Below, in pieces: positions 25,129-33,496 of a stretch of 55,060 nt of DNA. The stretch covers positions 1 through 55,060 of the forward strand of contig DASSBG010000033.1 in assembly GCA_035699085.1 (NCBI GenBank). Direction: 5' to 3'. Under the pieces are notes generated by a model. The model saw only the letters and a list, made by a program, of their open reading frames with translations. It made no database searches and was not told the origin of the DNA. A program made the position numbers and the translations under genes. This DNA comes from DASSBG01 sp035699085 (GTDB lineage Bacteria; Pseudomonadota; Gammaproteobacteria; Xanthomonadales; Rhodanobacteraceae). Numbering within the stretch: position 1 is the first letter of the stretch; each line of letters starts with the position of its first letter.

Positions 25129-28100
25129 TTGACCCCTGCAAGCCGGGCGCGTTCGCGCCATACGTTGCCTTTTGCCGCCGCACTCGTCGTGCTCGCCGGC
25201 ACCACCGCTCTCCCGACGGCCTCGGCCGCGACCCTCCAACCACTTGTCACCACCACCCAGGCAACGACGCTGGGCGCGCACGACCTGGTACTCGGCGCGC
25301 TGCCCGCAGCCAGCATGGTGCATGTGACCATCGGCCTGAAGTTGCGCCACCACGCCGAGCTTGAGCAGTTCCTGGCGCAGGCCAGCGACCCGGCCACGCC
25401 CATCGGCCAGCGCACGCTGTCATCGGCGCAGTTCGCCGAACGCTTTTCGCCCACCGACGCGCAGGTCCGGCGGGTGGTCGATTACCTGGCGGACGCCGGC
25501 TTCAGCAACATCAAGGTGGCACCGAACCACCTGCTGGTGTCCGGCACCGGCACCACCACCCATGTCGACACCGCCTTCCACACCGCCATGGTCCAGGTAC
25601 GTCGCGCGGACGGCGCGCTGGCCTACGCCAATGCCGAGCCGGCGCGCGTCCCGGCGACCCTGCAGGACACCGTCCTGACCGTGCTGGGCCTGCAGACCGT
25701 GCACCACTACCACACCCTGTCACACGTGGTCCCGATGAGCATCAGCGGCCACAACCCCACCGACTTCTCCGCCATCTACGGCGGCAGCGGCGTGCCGACC
25801 GGCGCCGGCGTGACCGTTGGCATCGTCACCGAGGGCCGCCTGGACAACGTGCTCGACGACCTGCAGCAGTTCACCTCGCAGAACGGGCTGGCGACGGTGC
25901 AGACCCAGGTGGTCAACGTCAACGGCACCAGCAACGACACCTCCGGCGACGGCGAGTGGGACCTGGACAGCCAGGACATCGTCGGCATGGCCGGTGGCGA
26001 AGTCGGCAAGCTGCTCTTCTACAACATCCCCAGCCTGAGCAACGCCGACCTCACCGCGGACTTCAACCGCATCGTCAGCGACAACGAGGCTCGCATCATC
26101 AACGTCTCGCTGGGCGAGTGCGAGACCTACGCGCAGCAGGATGGCTCGGCGGCGCAGAACAACGAGATCTTCCAGCAGGGCATCGCCCAAGGCCAGACCT
26201 TCTCGGTTTCCACCGGCGACTCCGGCGCCGACGAGTGCGGCGACGGCGGCACCACGCCGAGCGCGCCGGCCAGTTCGCCTTACGTCATCGCGGTCGCCGG
26301 CACCAAGCTCAACGCCTCCGGCAGCAGCTGGAGCAGCGAAGTGGTCTGGAACGAGCTGTCGATCAACGAAGGCGCGACCGGCGGCAGCGAAAGCACCTTC
26401 CAGCCGCGGCCGGACTGGCAGACGTTGTGGGCGGGGCAGTACCGCGGCGTCGCCGACGTCGCCTTCGACGGCGATCCCGAGAGCGGCTCCCGGGTGATCG
26501 TCCACGGCGGCCAGCAGCAGATCGGAGGCACCAGCCTCTCGGCCCCGCTGTTCGCCGGCCTCTGGGCGCGCATGCTCGCGGCACATGGCGCAGGCTTGGG
26601 CTTTGCCGGCCCGCACATCTACCAGCTGCCGGCCAGCGACTTCCATGACGTGACCTCGGGCAACAACGACGGCTCGTCCGCCGGCCCCGGCTACGACCTT
26701 GCCTCCGGGCGCGGCAGCATGATCATGGCCAGCGTCGCCAGCGACCTCGGCGGCGGCAGCAGCGACGTGCCGCCGCAGGCCGGCTTCAGCGCGACCACCA
26801 GCGGCCTCACCGCCAGCTTCAGCGACGGCTCCAGCGACAGCGATGGCAGCATCGCCGGCTGGTCCTGGGACTTCGGTGACGGTGGCACTTCCAGCCAGCA
26901 GAACCCGACGCACACCTATGCCGCAAGCGGCAGCTACAGCGTCACCCTCACCGTCAGCGACGACGACGGCGCCAGCGACAGCACAACGCAGGTCGTGAGC
27001 GTCAGCGCCGGCAGCAGCAACCAGCCGCCGCAGGCCGCCTTCAGCGCGAGTACCGACGGCTTGGCGGCAAGCTTCAGCGACAACTCCAGCGACAGCGACG
27101 GCAGCATTGCCAGCTGGTCGTGGAGCTTCGGCGACGGCGGCAGCTCCAGCCAGCAGAACCCGACGCACACCTATGCCGCAAGCGGCAGCTACAGCGTCAC
27201 CCTCACTGTCAGCGACGACGACGGCGCCAGCGACAGCACCACGCACACCGTCAGCGTCAGCAGCCCACCGCCGCCCGGCGGTACGCCAGCCGCCTGGGTC
27301 ACGCCCTCCACGCTGAGCTTCAGCGTCGAGACCGGCCAGGCCGCCAGCGCTCCGCTGGCCATTGGCAACAACGGCGACGGTGCGCTCAGCTTCAACGTGG
27401 CCGAGGGTCCGGCCAATCAGGTGGTGCCGACCAGCTACCGCACCGACCGTGCGCGCAAGGCGGCGGGCGCAGGCGGCGGGACGGCAACCACACTGGCCAG
27501 CGGCGTGCTGGGCGGCGTCGATGCCGGCAGCGGCGCCCGCGGCCTCTCGGTTGCGTACGACACCGCAACCATGATTTCGCAGATGGATGACAACAGCCCC
27601 GGCACCGAAGGCGTCGCCTGCAGCAATGGCTCGCGTGCGTTGGACAACAGCTGGTGGCGACGCTTCGACTTCGGCGAGTATCCGGCGGTTGGCGCCTCGG
27701 CGCAGATCACCGGCGTCACCATCTCCTCGGGCAACGGCAGTGCGGACAACATGGCGCTCACGGTCAACCTCTACACCATCGACCACGGCGTGACCGCCGA
27801 CACCATCCCGACCTCGGCGCTCACGCTGATCGGCAGCGGCACCGGCACGATCGACAGCGGCCTGCTGTCGCTGACCGTGCCGGTGACCGCGACGGTGGCG
27901 GACACCGCCGGCAAGGACCTGGTGGTCGAGTACCACATCGAGGGCAGCAGCTACGGCACGTTCGAGCCGGGCGCCAACGCCACGGCGGAGACGCATCCAA
28001 GCTTCATCTCCTCCAACGCCTGCGGCATCAGCGAGCCCGAAACAGGCGCCGCCATCGGTTACCCGGACTTCCACCTGACGATGGTCGTCGACCTGACCAC

Positions 28101-28875
28101 CGGCACCGCGCCGGTGGCCTGCCAGAACCTGCAGGACATCCCGTGGCTGGGCGAAAGCCCGACCAGCGGCACGGTGAGTCCCGGCAGCAGCAGCGTCGTC
28201 ACCGTGAGCGCCAACGCCAACCAGCTGGCCGCCGGCGACTACAATGCCAACGTCTGCGTCAGCACCAATGACCCGGCGCAGCCGACGATCGCGGTACCGG
28301 TCAGCCTGGAGGTGACGCCAGCGACTTGTACGGTGCAGGCGCTCGACGACCTGTTCCACAGCGACTTCGACGGCGACGCTGCACGCCTGCAGGATTGCGG
28401 ACCGCCGCCGGCCGGCGACATCGTGCTCAGCGGCGACCTGGACTGGAGCGTGCCGGCGGACTACGACGGCCTGTCGATGGACTTGCTGACCGGGCTGGCC
28501 GGCCCCTACGACTCGCGCATCATCGACGACGTCAACTTCTACGCCAGCAGCGGCGCGCTGCAGGTGTACTGGTTCGGCGATGTCGTCAATGCCGATGTCG
28601 GCGGCGTGGTGGACCGTTACGGCGACGTGGCCGTGCTGCAATCGGGCGACGTCATCGGCCCGGACTCCAGCATCAGCGCCAGCTCACAGGAAATGCTGGA
28701 CTGGGAGGATGTCGGCACAACCACGGGCTACGTCGGGATCGCCTTCTACAACGAGGACACCGGCTCCGTGAACTACGGCTATATCCACTTCCAGGCCAAC
28801 GGCTGGTCCGGCTTCCCCGCCACCGTGCTGGACTACGGCTACAACAAGGCCGGCGACCCGATCATGATTCCCTAG
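25129..28875 (+). CDS. Exported sedolisin (S53) with two PKD domains
   Basis: Serine-carboxyl endopeptidase of 1248 aa. The TTG at 25129 is chosen because GGGAGG (25115-25120) sits 8 bp before it and the result is a clean signal peptide with basic start; upstream GTG/ATG codons lack this. Residues about 50-200 are the activation prodomain. The catalytic set is Glu276 and Asp280 (GEWDLD), oxyanion Asp364 (STGDSGAD) and Ser469 (GGTSLSAP); DVTSGNN and GPGYDLASGRG form the calcium site. Two PKD domains (about 548-630 and 632-715) follow, then a beta-rich region, the motif LDDLFHSDFD (about 1072), and a final 165-aa domain rich in Asp, Tyr and Gly. It is secreted and probably active at acid pH, as the family is. 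Confidence 0.92.
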   Translation: MTPASRARSRHTLPFAAALVVLAGTTALPTASAATLQPLVTTTQATTLGAHDLVLGALPAASMVHVTIGLKLRHHAELEQFLAQASDPATPIGQRTLSSAQFAERFSPTDAQVRRVVDYLADAGFSNIKVAPNHLLVSGTGTTTHVDTAFHTAMVQVRRADGALAYANAEPARVPATLQDTVLTVLGLQTVHHYHTLSHVVPMSISGHNPTDFSAIYGGSGVPTGAGVTVGIVTEGRLDNVLDDLQQFTSQNGLATVQTQVVNVNGTSNDTSGDGEWDLDSQDIVGMAGGEVGKLLFYNIPSLSNADLTADFNRIVSDNEARIINVSLGECETYAQQDGSAAQNNEIFQQGIAQGQTFSVSTGDSGADECGDGGTTPSAPASSPYVIAVAGTKLNASGSSWSSEVVWNELSINEGATGGSESTFQPRPDWQTLWAGQYRGVADVAFDGDPESGSRVIVHGGQQQIGGTSLSAPLFAGLWARMLAAHGAGLGFAGPHIYQLPASDFHDVTSGNNDGSSAGPGYDLASGRGSMIMASVASDLGGGSSDVPPQAGFSATTSGLTASFSDGSSDSDGSIAGWSWDFGDGGTSSQQNPTHTYAASGSYSVTLTVSDDDGASDSTTQVVSVSAGSSNQPPQAAFSASTDGLAASFSDNSSDSDGSIASWSWSFGDGGSSSQQNPTHTYAASGSYSVTLTVSDDDGASDSTTHTVSVSSPPPPGGTPAAWVTPSTLSFSVETGQAASAPLAIGNNGDGALSFNVAEGPANQVVPTSYRTDRARKAAGAGGGTATTLASGVLGGVDAGSGARGLSVAYDTATMISQMDDNSPGTEGVACSNGSRALDNSWWRRFDFGEYPAVGASAQITGVTISSGNGSADNMALTVNLYTIDHGVTADTIPTSALTLIGSGTGTIDSGLLSLTVPVTATVADTAGKDLVVEYHIEGSSYGTFEPGANATAETHPSFISSNACGISEPETGAAIGYPDFHLTMVVDLTTGTAPVACQNLQDIPWLGESPTSGTVSPGSSSVVTVSANANQLAAGDYNANVCVSTNDPAQPTIAVPVSLEVTPATCTVQALDDLFHSDFDGDAARLQDCGPPPAGDIVLSGDLDWSVPADYDGLSMDLLTGLAGPYDSRIIDDVNFYASSGALQVYWFGDVVNADVGGVVDRYGDVAVLQSGDVIGPDSSISASSQEMLDWEDVGTTTGYVGIAFYNEDTGSVNYGYIHFQANGWSGFPATVLDYGYNKAGDPIMIP
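26890..26984 (+). repeat. Internal 95-bp direct repeat in PKD domain 1
   Basis: This 95-bp stretch matches 27145-27239 with one mismatch. It codes for the second half of a PKD domain (NPTHTYAASGSYSVTLTVSDD). The first halves of the two PKD domains differ more. Confidence 0.85.
27145..27239 (+). repeat. Internal 95-bp direct repeat in PKD domain 2
   Basis: Partner of 26890-26984, offset 255 bp (85 codons, one PKD length). The near identity at synonymous positions points to recent duplication or gene conversion. Confidence 0.85.
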
Positions 28876-28900
28876 GTCGACGACCACGCGTGGACGCCAG

Positions 28901-28933
28901 GAGAGGCGGGAACAAGGCCCGCCTCTCTTTTTT
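28901..28933 (+). terminator. Rho-independent terminator after the first sedolisin
   Basis: A perfect 10-bp stem (GAGAGGCGGG, 28901-28910, with CCCGCCTCTC, 28918-28927) closes a 7-base loop and is followed by six T (28928-28933). It lies 25 bp after the stop codon and separates the two sedolisin genes into independent units. Confidence 0.9.
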
Positions 28934-29036
28934 CTGACGCCGGCGGCGGCCATTCATCGATCCTTCCCGTACGTGCTGATAGTTTGCACGGCGACCGCGC
29001 ATGTTCGGCATCCGCGAGCCACGACCAGGGGGCCCA

Positions 29037-31190
29037 TTGAGCATCTATCCATACGTCCGTCAGCGCCGCTGCGCTCGCCTGCCCTGGCTGGTGCTTCTGC
29101 TTGCCGCCGCCTCGATCGCGATGGCCTCGGCGCCGGTCGCAGCGACACCGCCGCCGACCAGCGTCGCCGTCGGCAAGGCCACACGCCTCGGCCAGGGCGA
29201 CGTGGTGCTTGGCGCCGCCACCGACTCGCTGCCCCTGCACATCGCGGTAAGCCTCAAGTTGCGCAACCGGCCGCAGCTCCACGCTTTCCTCAAGCGAGCC
29301 CTTGATCCCCACACCCCTCGCGGCCGGCGCACACTGCCGCCCGGGCAGTTCCTGAGCCAGCACGCACCAACGCCGGACCAGGCTGAACGTGTCGCCCGTT
29401 TCCTCGGCCGCGCCGGCTTCCACCATGTGAGCATCGCTTCGAACCGGCTGCTGGTAGCCGCCGACGGCACCGCGGCCGAGGCCCGGCAGGCTTTCCAGAC
29501 CCGTATCGCCCGTGTACGAACCGCCAGCGGCGCCAGCGCCTTTGCCAACACGGCCCCCGTGCACGTGCCGGGGGCACTGTCCGATATCGTCCTCGCCGTA
29601 CTGGGTCTGCAGGACGTCCACCGTCCCCACGTGATGTTGCGCATGGCCAGCACCAACGTGCAATCCCAGCACTCGCCGCTGGACTTTCCGCACATCTATG
29701 GCGCGGACAACCTGCCAACCGCGGCCAACGTCACGATAGGCATCATTGCCGCAGGCGACATGACGCCGACACTCGCCGACCTCGATGCATTCACCAGCGC
29801 CAATGGTCTGCCAGACGTCAATACCGAGGTGGACACGGTCGGCAACGGCAGCAGCGACACCTCGGGACAAGACGAGTGGAGTCTCGACAGCCAGGCGATC
29901 GTCGGCATGGCCGGCGGCGCGGTGGGCAAACTGGTCTTCTACACCGCCGACTCGATGAGCTTCGTCGCCTTGACGGAAGCGATGAACGCGGCCGTGGCCG
30001 ACACCACCAATGCCCCACGGGTCATCAACATGTCCTTTGGCGGCTGCGAGTGGAACGGCGAGATTGCCGATGCGGAAAACCAGATCTTCCAGGCCGCCAT
30101 TGCCAACGGCCAGACGTTTGCCGCCTCCTCGGGAGACAGCGGCGCCGACTGCTACGAAGATGACTCACACTACCCCTTCGGTGTCTCGGCACCAGCCAGC
30201 TCGCCCTACGTGATCGCGGTCGGCGGCACCACGCTCGACACGACGGCGGCCGGCGATTACGCCGGCGAGACCGCGTGGAGCGGCAGCGGCGGAGGTATCA
30301 GCACATTCCAGCCCAGGCCATACTGGCAAACCGAGAGCCTCTCGGGCAGCAGGCGCGGCGTGCCCGACATCGCCTTTGACGGCAACCCCAGCACCGGCGC
30401 AATAATCATCCTGGATGGTGATCCGTATGGTTACGGGGGCACCAGTCTGTCCTCCCCGTTGTTTGTCGCCAGTTGGGCACGCTTGCTGGCCGCGCACCCG
30501 GATCTTGGCTTTGCCGGGCCCCACCTGTATGCGCTCCCCGACGACCACTTCAATGACGTCACCAGCGGCAGCAACGCGCGTCCGGACAGCGGCGGCAGGT
30601 ACGATGCCGGACCCGGCTACGACCTCGTCACGGGGCGCGGCAGCCCGCGACTTGCGGCGATGGGCGCCGCCGTCGCTGCCGATGGAATCTCGTTTCCCGA
30701 ACCCTACTGCTCCGTCGACTTCTCCGACGAGGTCGAGCCGATCACGCGGGTCGCCTTCGCCCAGATCGACCATCGCTCCAGCGCCACCCCGGACGGCTCG
30801 CCGGCGCTGGAGAACTTCACGGCCATCAGCACACCGGTCATCTGGGGAACCAGCTACCTGCTGCGCGTCGAAGGCAACACCAACGGCCGGTTCACCTCGG
30901 TCATCAGCGCCTACATCGACTGGGACGGCGATGGCAGCTTCGATGGCGACAACGAAAGCTACGCCCTGGGCAGCATCGGCGGCTCGAACGGCGAGGACGG
31001 CCAGTTCGTCGCGGCGCCCATCACGGTCCCGAGCGGCGGTGCCGCCGACGGCACCATCCGCCTGCGCATCACCAAGATGTGGGGCCAGGCTGCAGGCCCC
31101 TGCAACCAAGGCGGTTACGGTCAGGCGGAGGACTACACCCTGCTGCCCAAACCGGACGTGATCTTCCGCAACGGCTTCGACGGCACCTGA
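29037..31190 (+). CDS. Exported sedolisin (S53), second copy without PKD
   Basis: Protein of 717 aa. The TTG at 29037 is preferred over the ATG at 29001: it follows AGGGGG closely, mirrors the start of the neighbouring sedolisin and gives a compact signal peptide (PWLVLLLAAASIAMASA). The prodomain spans about 45-195. The catalytic residues are Glu280 and Asp284 (DEWSLD), Asp367 (SSGDSGAD) and Ser470 (GGTSLSSP), with the calcium site DVTSGSN and GPGYDLVTGRG. In place of PKD repeats there is a C-terminal beta domain of about 155 aa (YIDWDGDGSFDGDNESY), of the type found in secreted GEVED-like modules, ending with PDVIFRNGFDGT. A paralogue of the gene at 25129, with diverged accessory domains. 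Confidence 0.92.
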   Translation: MSIYPYVRQRRCARLPWLVLLLAAASIAMASAPVAATPPPTSVAVGKATRLGQGDVVLGAATDSLPLHIAVSLKLRNRPQLHAFLKRALDPHTPRGRRTLPPGQFLSQHAPTPDQAERVARFLGRAGFHHVSIASNRLLVAADGTAAEARQAFQTRIARVRTASGASAFANTAPVHVPGALSDIVLAVLGLQDVHRPHVMLRMASTNVQSQHSPLDFPHIYGADNLPTAANVTIGIIAAGDMTPTLADLDAFTSANGLPDVNTEVDTVGNGSSDTSGQDEWSLDSQAIVGMAGGAVGKLVFYTADSMSFVALTEAMNAAVADTTNAPRVINMSFGGCEWNGEIADAENQIFQAAIANGQTFAASSGDSGADCYEDDSHYPFGVSAPASSPYVIAVGGTTLDTTAAGDYAGETAWSGSGGGISTFQPRPYWQTESLSGSRRGVPDIAFDGNPSTGAIIILDGDPYGYGGTSLSSPLFVASWARLLAAHPDLGFAGPHLYALPDDHFNDVTSGSNARPDSGGRYDAGPGYDLVTGRGSPRLAAMGAAVAADGISFPEPYCSVDFSDEVEPITRVAFAQIDHRSSATPDGSPALENFTAISTPVIWGTSYLLRVEGNTNGRFTSVISAYIDWDGDGSFDGDNESYALGSIGGSNGEDGQFVAAPITVPSGGAADGTIRLRITKMWGQAAGPCNQGGYGQAEDYTLLPKPDVIFRNGFDGT

Positions 31191-31242
31191 TTGGCGATCC
31201 TGCCCTAGAATCGGCCGTTTCCGGGCGAGCAGAGGAGCGATC

Positions 31243-32004
31243 ATGGACATGCAGTTGCAGGGCCGGCGCGCCATCGTCACCGGCGCCAGCCAGGGCATCG
31301 GCCGCGCCATCGCCGAGGCGCTGGCCGCCGAGGGCGTCGCGGTGTCGATCTGCGCGCGCGGCGAGGCCGCGCTGCGCCAGGCGCACGCGGCGCTGGCCGC
31401 ATACGGCGGCCGCGTGCACAGCGCCACCTGCGACTGCGCCGACCACGCGGCGCTTGCCACCTACATCGGCGCCGCTGCCGATGCGCTCGGTGGCATCGAC
31501 ATTCTGGTCAACAACGTCTCCGGCTTCTCGCCCGGCGACGACGACGCGGCCTGGCAGCGCAGCCTCGGCGTCGACGTGCTGGCCAGCATCCGCGCAACCA
31601 GGGCCGCGCTGCCGGCACTGCGCGACAGCGATGCCGCCTGCGTGGTCCACGTCAGCTCGATCAGCGGCCTGCGCGCCTCGCCACGCACGCCGGCCTACGC
31701 CGCCGCCAAGGCCGCGCTGATCAATGCGACGCAGTCGCAGGCCGCGCAACTGGCGCCGCTCGGCATCCGCGTGGTGGGCCTGGCGCCCGGCTCGATCGAC
31801 TTCCCCGGCGGCATCTGGGACCGCTGCCGCCGCGACAACCCCGAGCTCTACCAGCGCACGCAGGCCAGCGTACCCTTCGGCCGCCTCGGTCGGCCCGAGG
31901 AAGTGGCGCGCGCCGCCGTGTTCCTCGCCTCGCCCATGGCCTCCTGGATTACCGGCCACACGCTGGTGGTCGACGGCGGCCAGCTGCTCGGCCCCGCCAC
32001 CTGA
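31243..32004 (+). CDS. Short-chain dehydrogenase/reductase
   Basis: NAD(P)-dependent oxidoreductase of 253 aa of the classical SDR type, with start behind AGAGGAG. The cofactor motif is TGASQGIG (14-21), the NNxxG element appears as NNVSG, the catalytic Ser is in HVSSISG, and Tyr/Lys are in YAAAK. The end ITGHTLVVDGGQLLGP is typical of the 3-oxoacyl-ACP reductase-like branch. Many SDRs share these features, so the substrate is unknown. It stands alone after the second sedolisin. Confidence 0.9.
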   Translation: MDMQLQGRRAIVTGASQGIGRAIAEALAAEGVAVSICARGEAALRQAHAALAAYGGRVHSATCDCADHAALATYIGAAADALGGIDILVNNVSGFSPGDDDAAWQRSLGVDVLASIRATRAALPALRDSDAACVVHVSSISGLRASPRTPAYAAAKAALINATQSQAAQLAPLGIRVVGLAPGSIDFPGGIWDRCRRDNPELYQRTQASVPFGRLGRPEEVARAAVFLASPMASWITGHTLVVDGGQLLGPAT

Positions 32005-32170
32005 GCGGCCTCGCTTTGCGCGGCAGCCGCGGCCCGGACGCCTTGTAATAATTACAGTTTCTCACCCACGGTTTGGCGCGTGCCAATGAAGCGCACGCGG
32101 CGCATAGGCATGGATGACGATCTTCGCTCCGTCGCCGATCGACGCGAACATCGACGGGAACGCGGTGCAC

Positions 32171-32359
32171 CTATGTCTCGTCCTGCGATCGCAGGCTGAC
32201 CTGCGGCCGCCCGGCCTCATCGGTCGTCACCGCCACCGCGATCGGCCGGCAACAGACCTGGCAGTCCTCGACGTAATCCTGTGCCGGCACTGAAGTGTCG
32301 ACCAGCAACTCGATCGGCTCGCCGCAGTACGGGCAGTGCGCGCTGACAAATTCGCTCAT
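32171..32359 (-). CDS. CPXCG-motif cysteine-rich zinc-ribbon protein
   Basis: Protein of 62 aa with CPYCG near the N-terminus and CQVCC 25 residues on, the four-Cys zinc site of the CPXCG family. EPIELLVDTS and QDYVEDCQVCCRPI are family-like. The start at 32359 (MSEFVSAHCPYCGEPI) fits the family length; a longer frame exists but adds non-conserved residues. The role is unknown, possibly zinc-dependent protein binding. It lies just downstream of the lower-GC DpnI island. Confidence 0.85.
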   Translation of the reverse strand: MSEFVSAHCPYCGEPIELLVDTSVPAQDYVEDCQVCCRPIAVAVTTDEAGRPQVSLRSQDET

Positions 32360-32475
32360 GGGCGCAGCCTGCCAGCGCCCACCTGAGGCGCCGCCAAATG
32401 CTGTCACGCGGACCCTCCAGCCAAAACAGAATCAGGCTGCCGCTCATCCCTTGGAGCGCGGCGGCTTGACAAGGA

Positions 32476-33231
32476 CTATGTCGGCGGGCAAACCTCATAC
32501 CTTCCGTTTCCTAGGAAGCACAAATACCCGTTATCTCTCAGGCGCTGCAATTGCTGCCGAATCTTCGCACGAATATTATTGTTGTTTGGGTAGTAGGCTG
32601 CGAGTTGGCTTTCAAACCCATAGATTTCACTCAACGAGAACGTACGACAGCCCATCCGGTCAATGCATTTCATGATGTCTGTTAGCCAACTGCGCTGTGA
32701 GATGCTGGTCTTGTTGAGAAAGCCTATGTTTTTCCACTTAGCTTGAACTTCTTGTCTCGGAGTTGGCAAACCATTCTTTACAAGCGAAACGCGAACTGCT
32801 TTCGGCAAAGCTTCCAGCAATATGTTGCAACCAGTCCAACCGGGACGTCTCGCAGTAGGCCCAAGAGGGCGCCGGCATTCAATCGCTCTCGCGTGGAGAG
32901 CGAAACTTGGAATGACTTGGAGCTCTGTTACTTCAAAGGGTTTGTCAAATGCAATCGGCTTCTGGTAACTGAGTAAGAACAAATTGGGAGCGGCGCCGCA
33001 GTTTATCCGGCGCATCATCGTGGAGAAGGCGCCGTCAACTGCTTTTCGCCCGAACTTGCCTGCTTTACTCTTAAGTTCGAAGTCAAGTGTGCAGCCGTGG
33101 CATCTAAAATCGGCTGCTGGGTTATTGTTGGGGTACGATTCCAGCAGGCCCAAGCAAGCAGGGCAATATCCGCTTCCCGAGATCCAGTTTTCGGAAAGGA
33201 CCCTGACAAGTTGTGGCCGGCTTGTATACAC
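32476..33231 (-). CDS. dpnI: DpnI-type restriction endonuclease (cuts methylated GATC)
   Basis: Type IIM enzyme of 251 aa cleaving G(m6A)TC. It follows the DpnI / Dam-replacing layout throughout. There is a Cys4 zinc site (Cys23, 26, 44, 47) and the PD-ExK catalytic set Asp41, Glu52, Lys54 (AADF, FELKSKAGKFG). GAFSTMMRRI, LGPTARRPGWTGCNILLEALP and a C-terminal winged helix that reads methyl-adenine (YYPNNNNIRAKIRQQLQRLRDNGYLCFLGNGRYEV) follow. Base composition is far less GC-rich than the neighbours (for example 27 of 60 bases in 32581-32640), a sign of transfer. No methylase is adjacent, as expected for an enzyme that spares unmethylated DNA. It implies a host without Dam methylation. Confidence 0.93.
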   Translation of the reverse strand: MYTSRPQLVRVLSENWISGSGYCPACLGLLESYPNNNPAADFRCHGCTLDFELKSKAGKFGRKAVDGAFSTMMRRINCGAAPNLFLLSYQKPIAFDKPFEVTELQVIPSFALHARAIECRRPLGPTARRPGWTGCNILLEALPKAVRVSLVKNGLPTPRQEVQAKWKNIGFLNKTSISQRSWLTDIMKCIDRMGCRTFSLSEIYGFESQLAAYYPNNNNIRAKIRQQLQRLRDNGYLCFLGNGRYEVCPPT

Positions 33232-33238
33232 GTACCGG

Positions 33239-33490
33239 CTAGACTTTTAGGGATTGCTTGATGCCGAGGACGTAGAGGGGATCATCAACGACTGACAGCA
33301 CGGACACCGCAGCTTTTTCTTTGGTGCCATCGCGAGCAGTCACAGTCGGAAGAACATCAACGACTTCATCATCGATGTCATAATCGACCAAGATCACTTG
33401 GGCAGGGCCGGTCCCCACAACGTCCTGAACGATGCCACCACTTACGCTGACAACGATGGTGGTGTTTTTTCCGGTCTGATCAAGGCTCAT
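33239..33490 (-). CDS. 83-aa hypothetical protein upstream of dpnI
   Basis: Starts 6 bp after the nrdJb stop and ends 7 bp before the dpnI start, so it is probably cotranscribed with dpnI. The sequence has a beta-strand opening TTIVVSVSGGIVQDVVG, then VILVDYDIDDEV, a pattern I have seen in small orphan proteins of mobile regions but cannot name. No catalytic motif is visible. Its base composition resembles dpnI, not the nrdJ genes, so it belongs to the island. Confidence 0.65.
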   Translation of the reverse strand: MSLDQTGKNTTIVVSVSGGIVQDVVGTGPAQVILVDYDIDDEVVDVLPTVTARDGTKEKAAVSVLSVVDDPLYVLGIKQSLKV

Positions 33491-33496
33491 GCTAAC

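Noticed and set aside
32005..32170. Possible short gene between the SDR and CPXCG genes
   Set aside because: Frames are under about 30 codons or lack a start with a ribosome-binding site; nothing recognisable.
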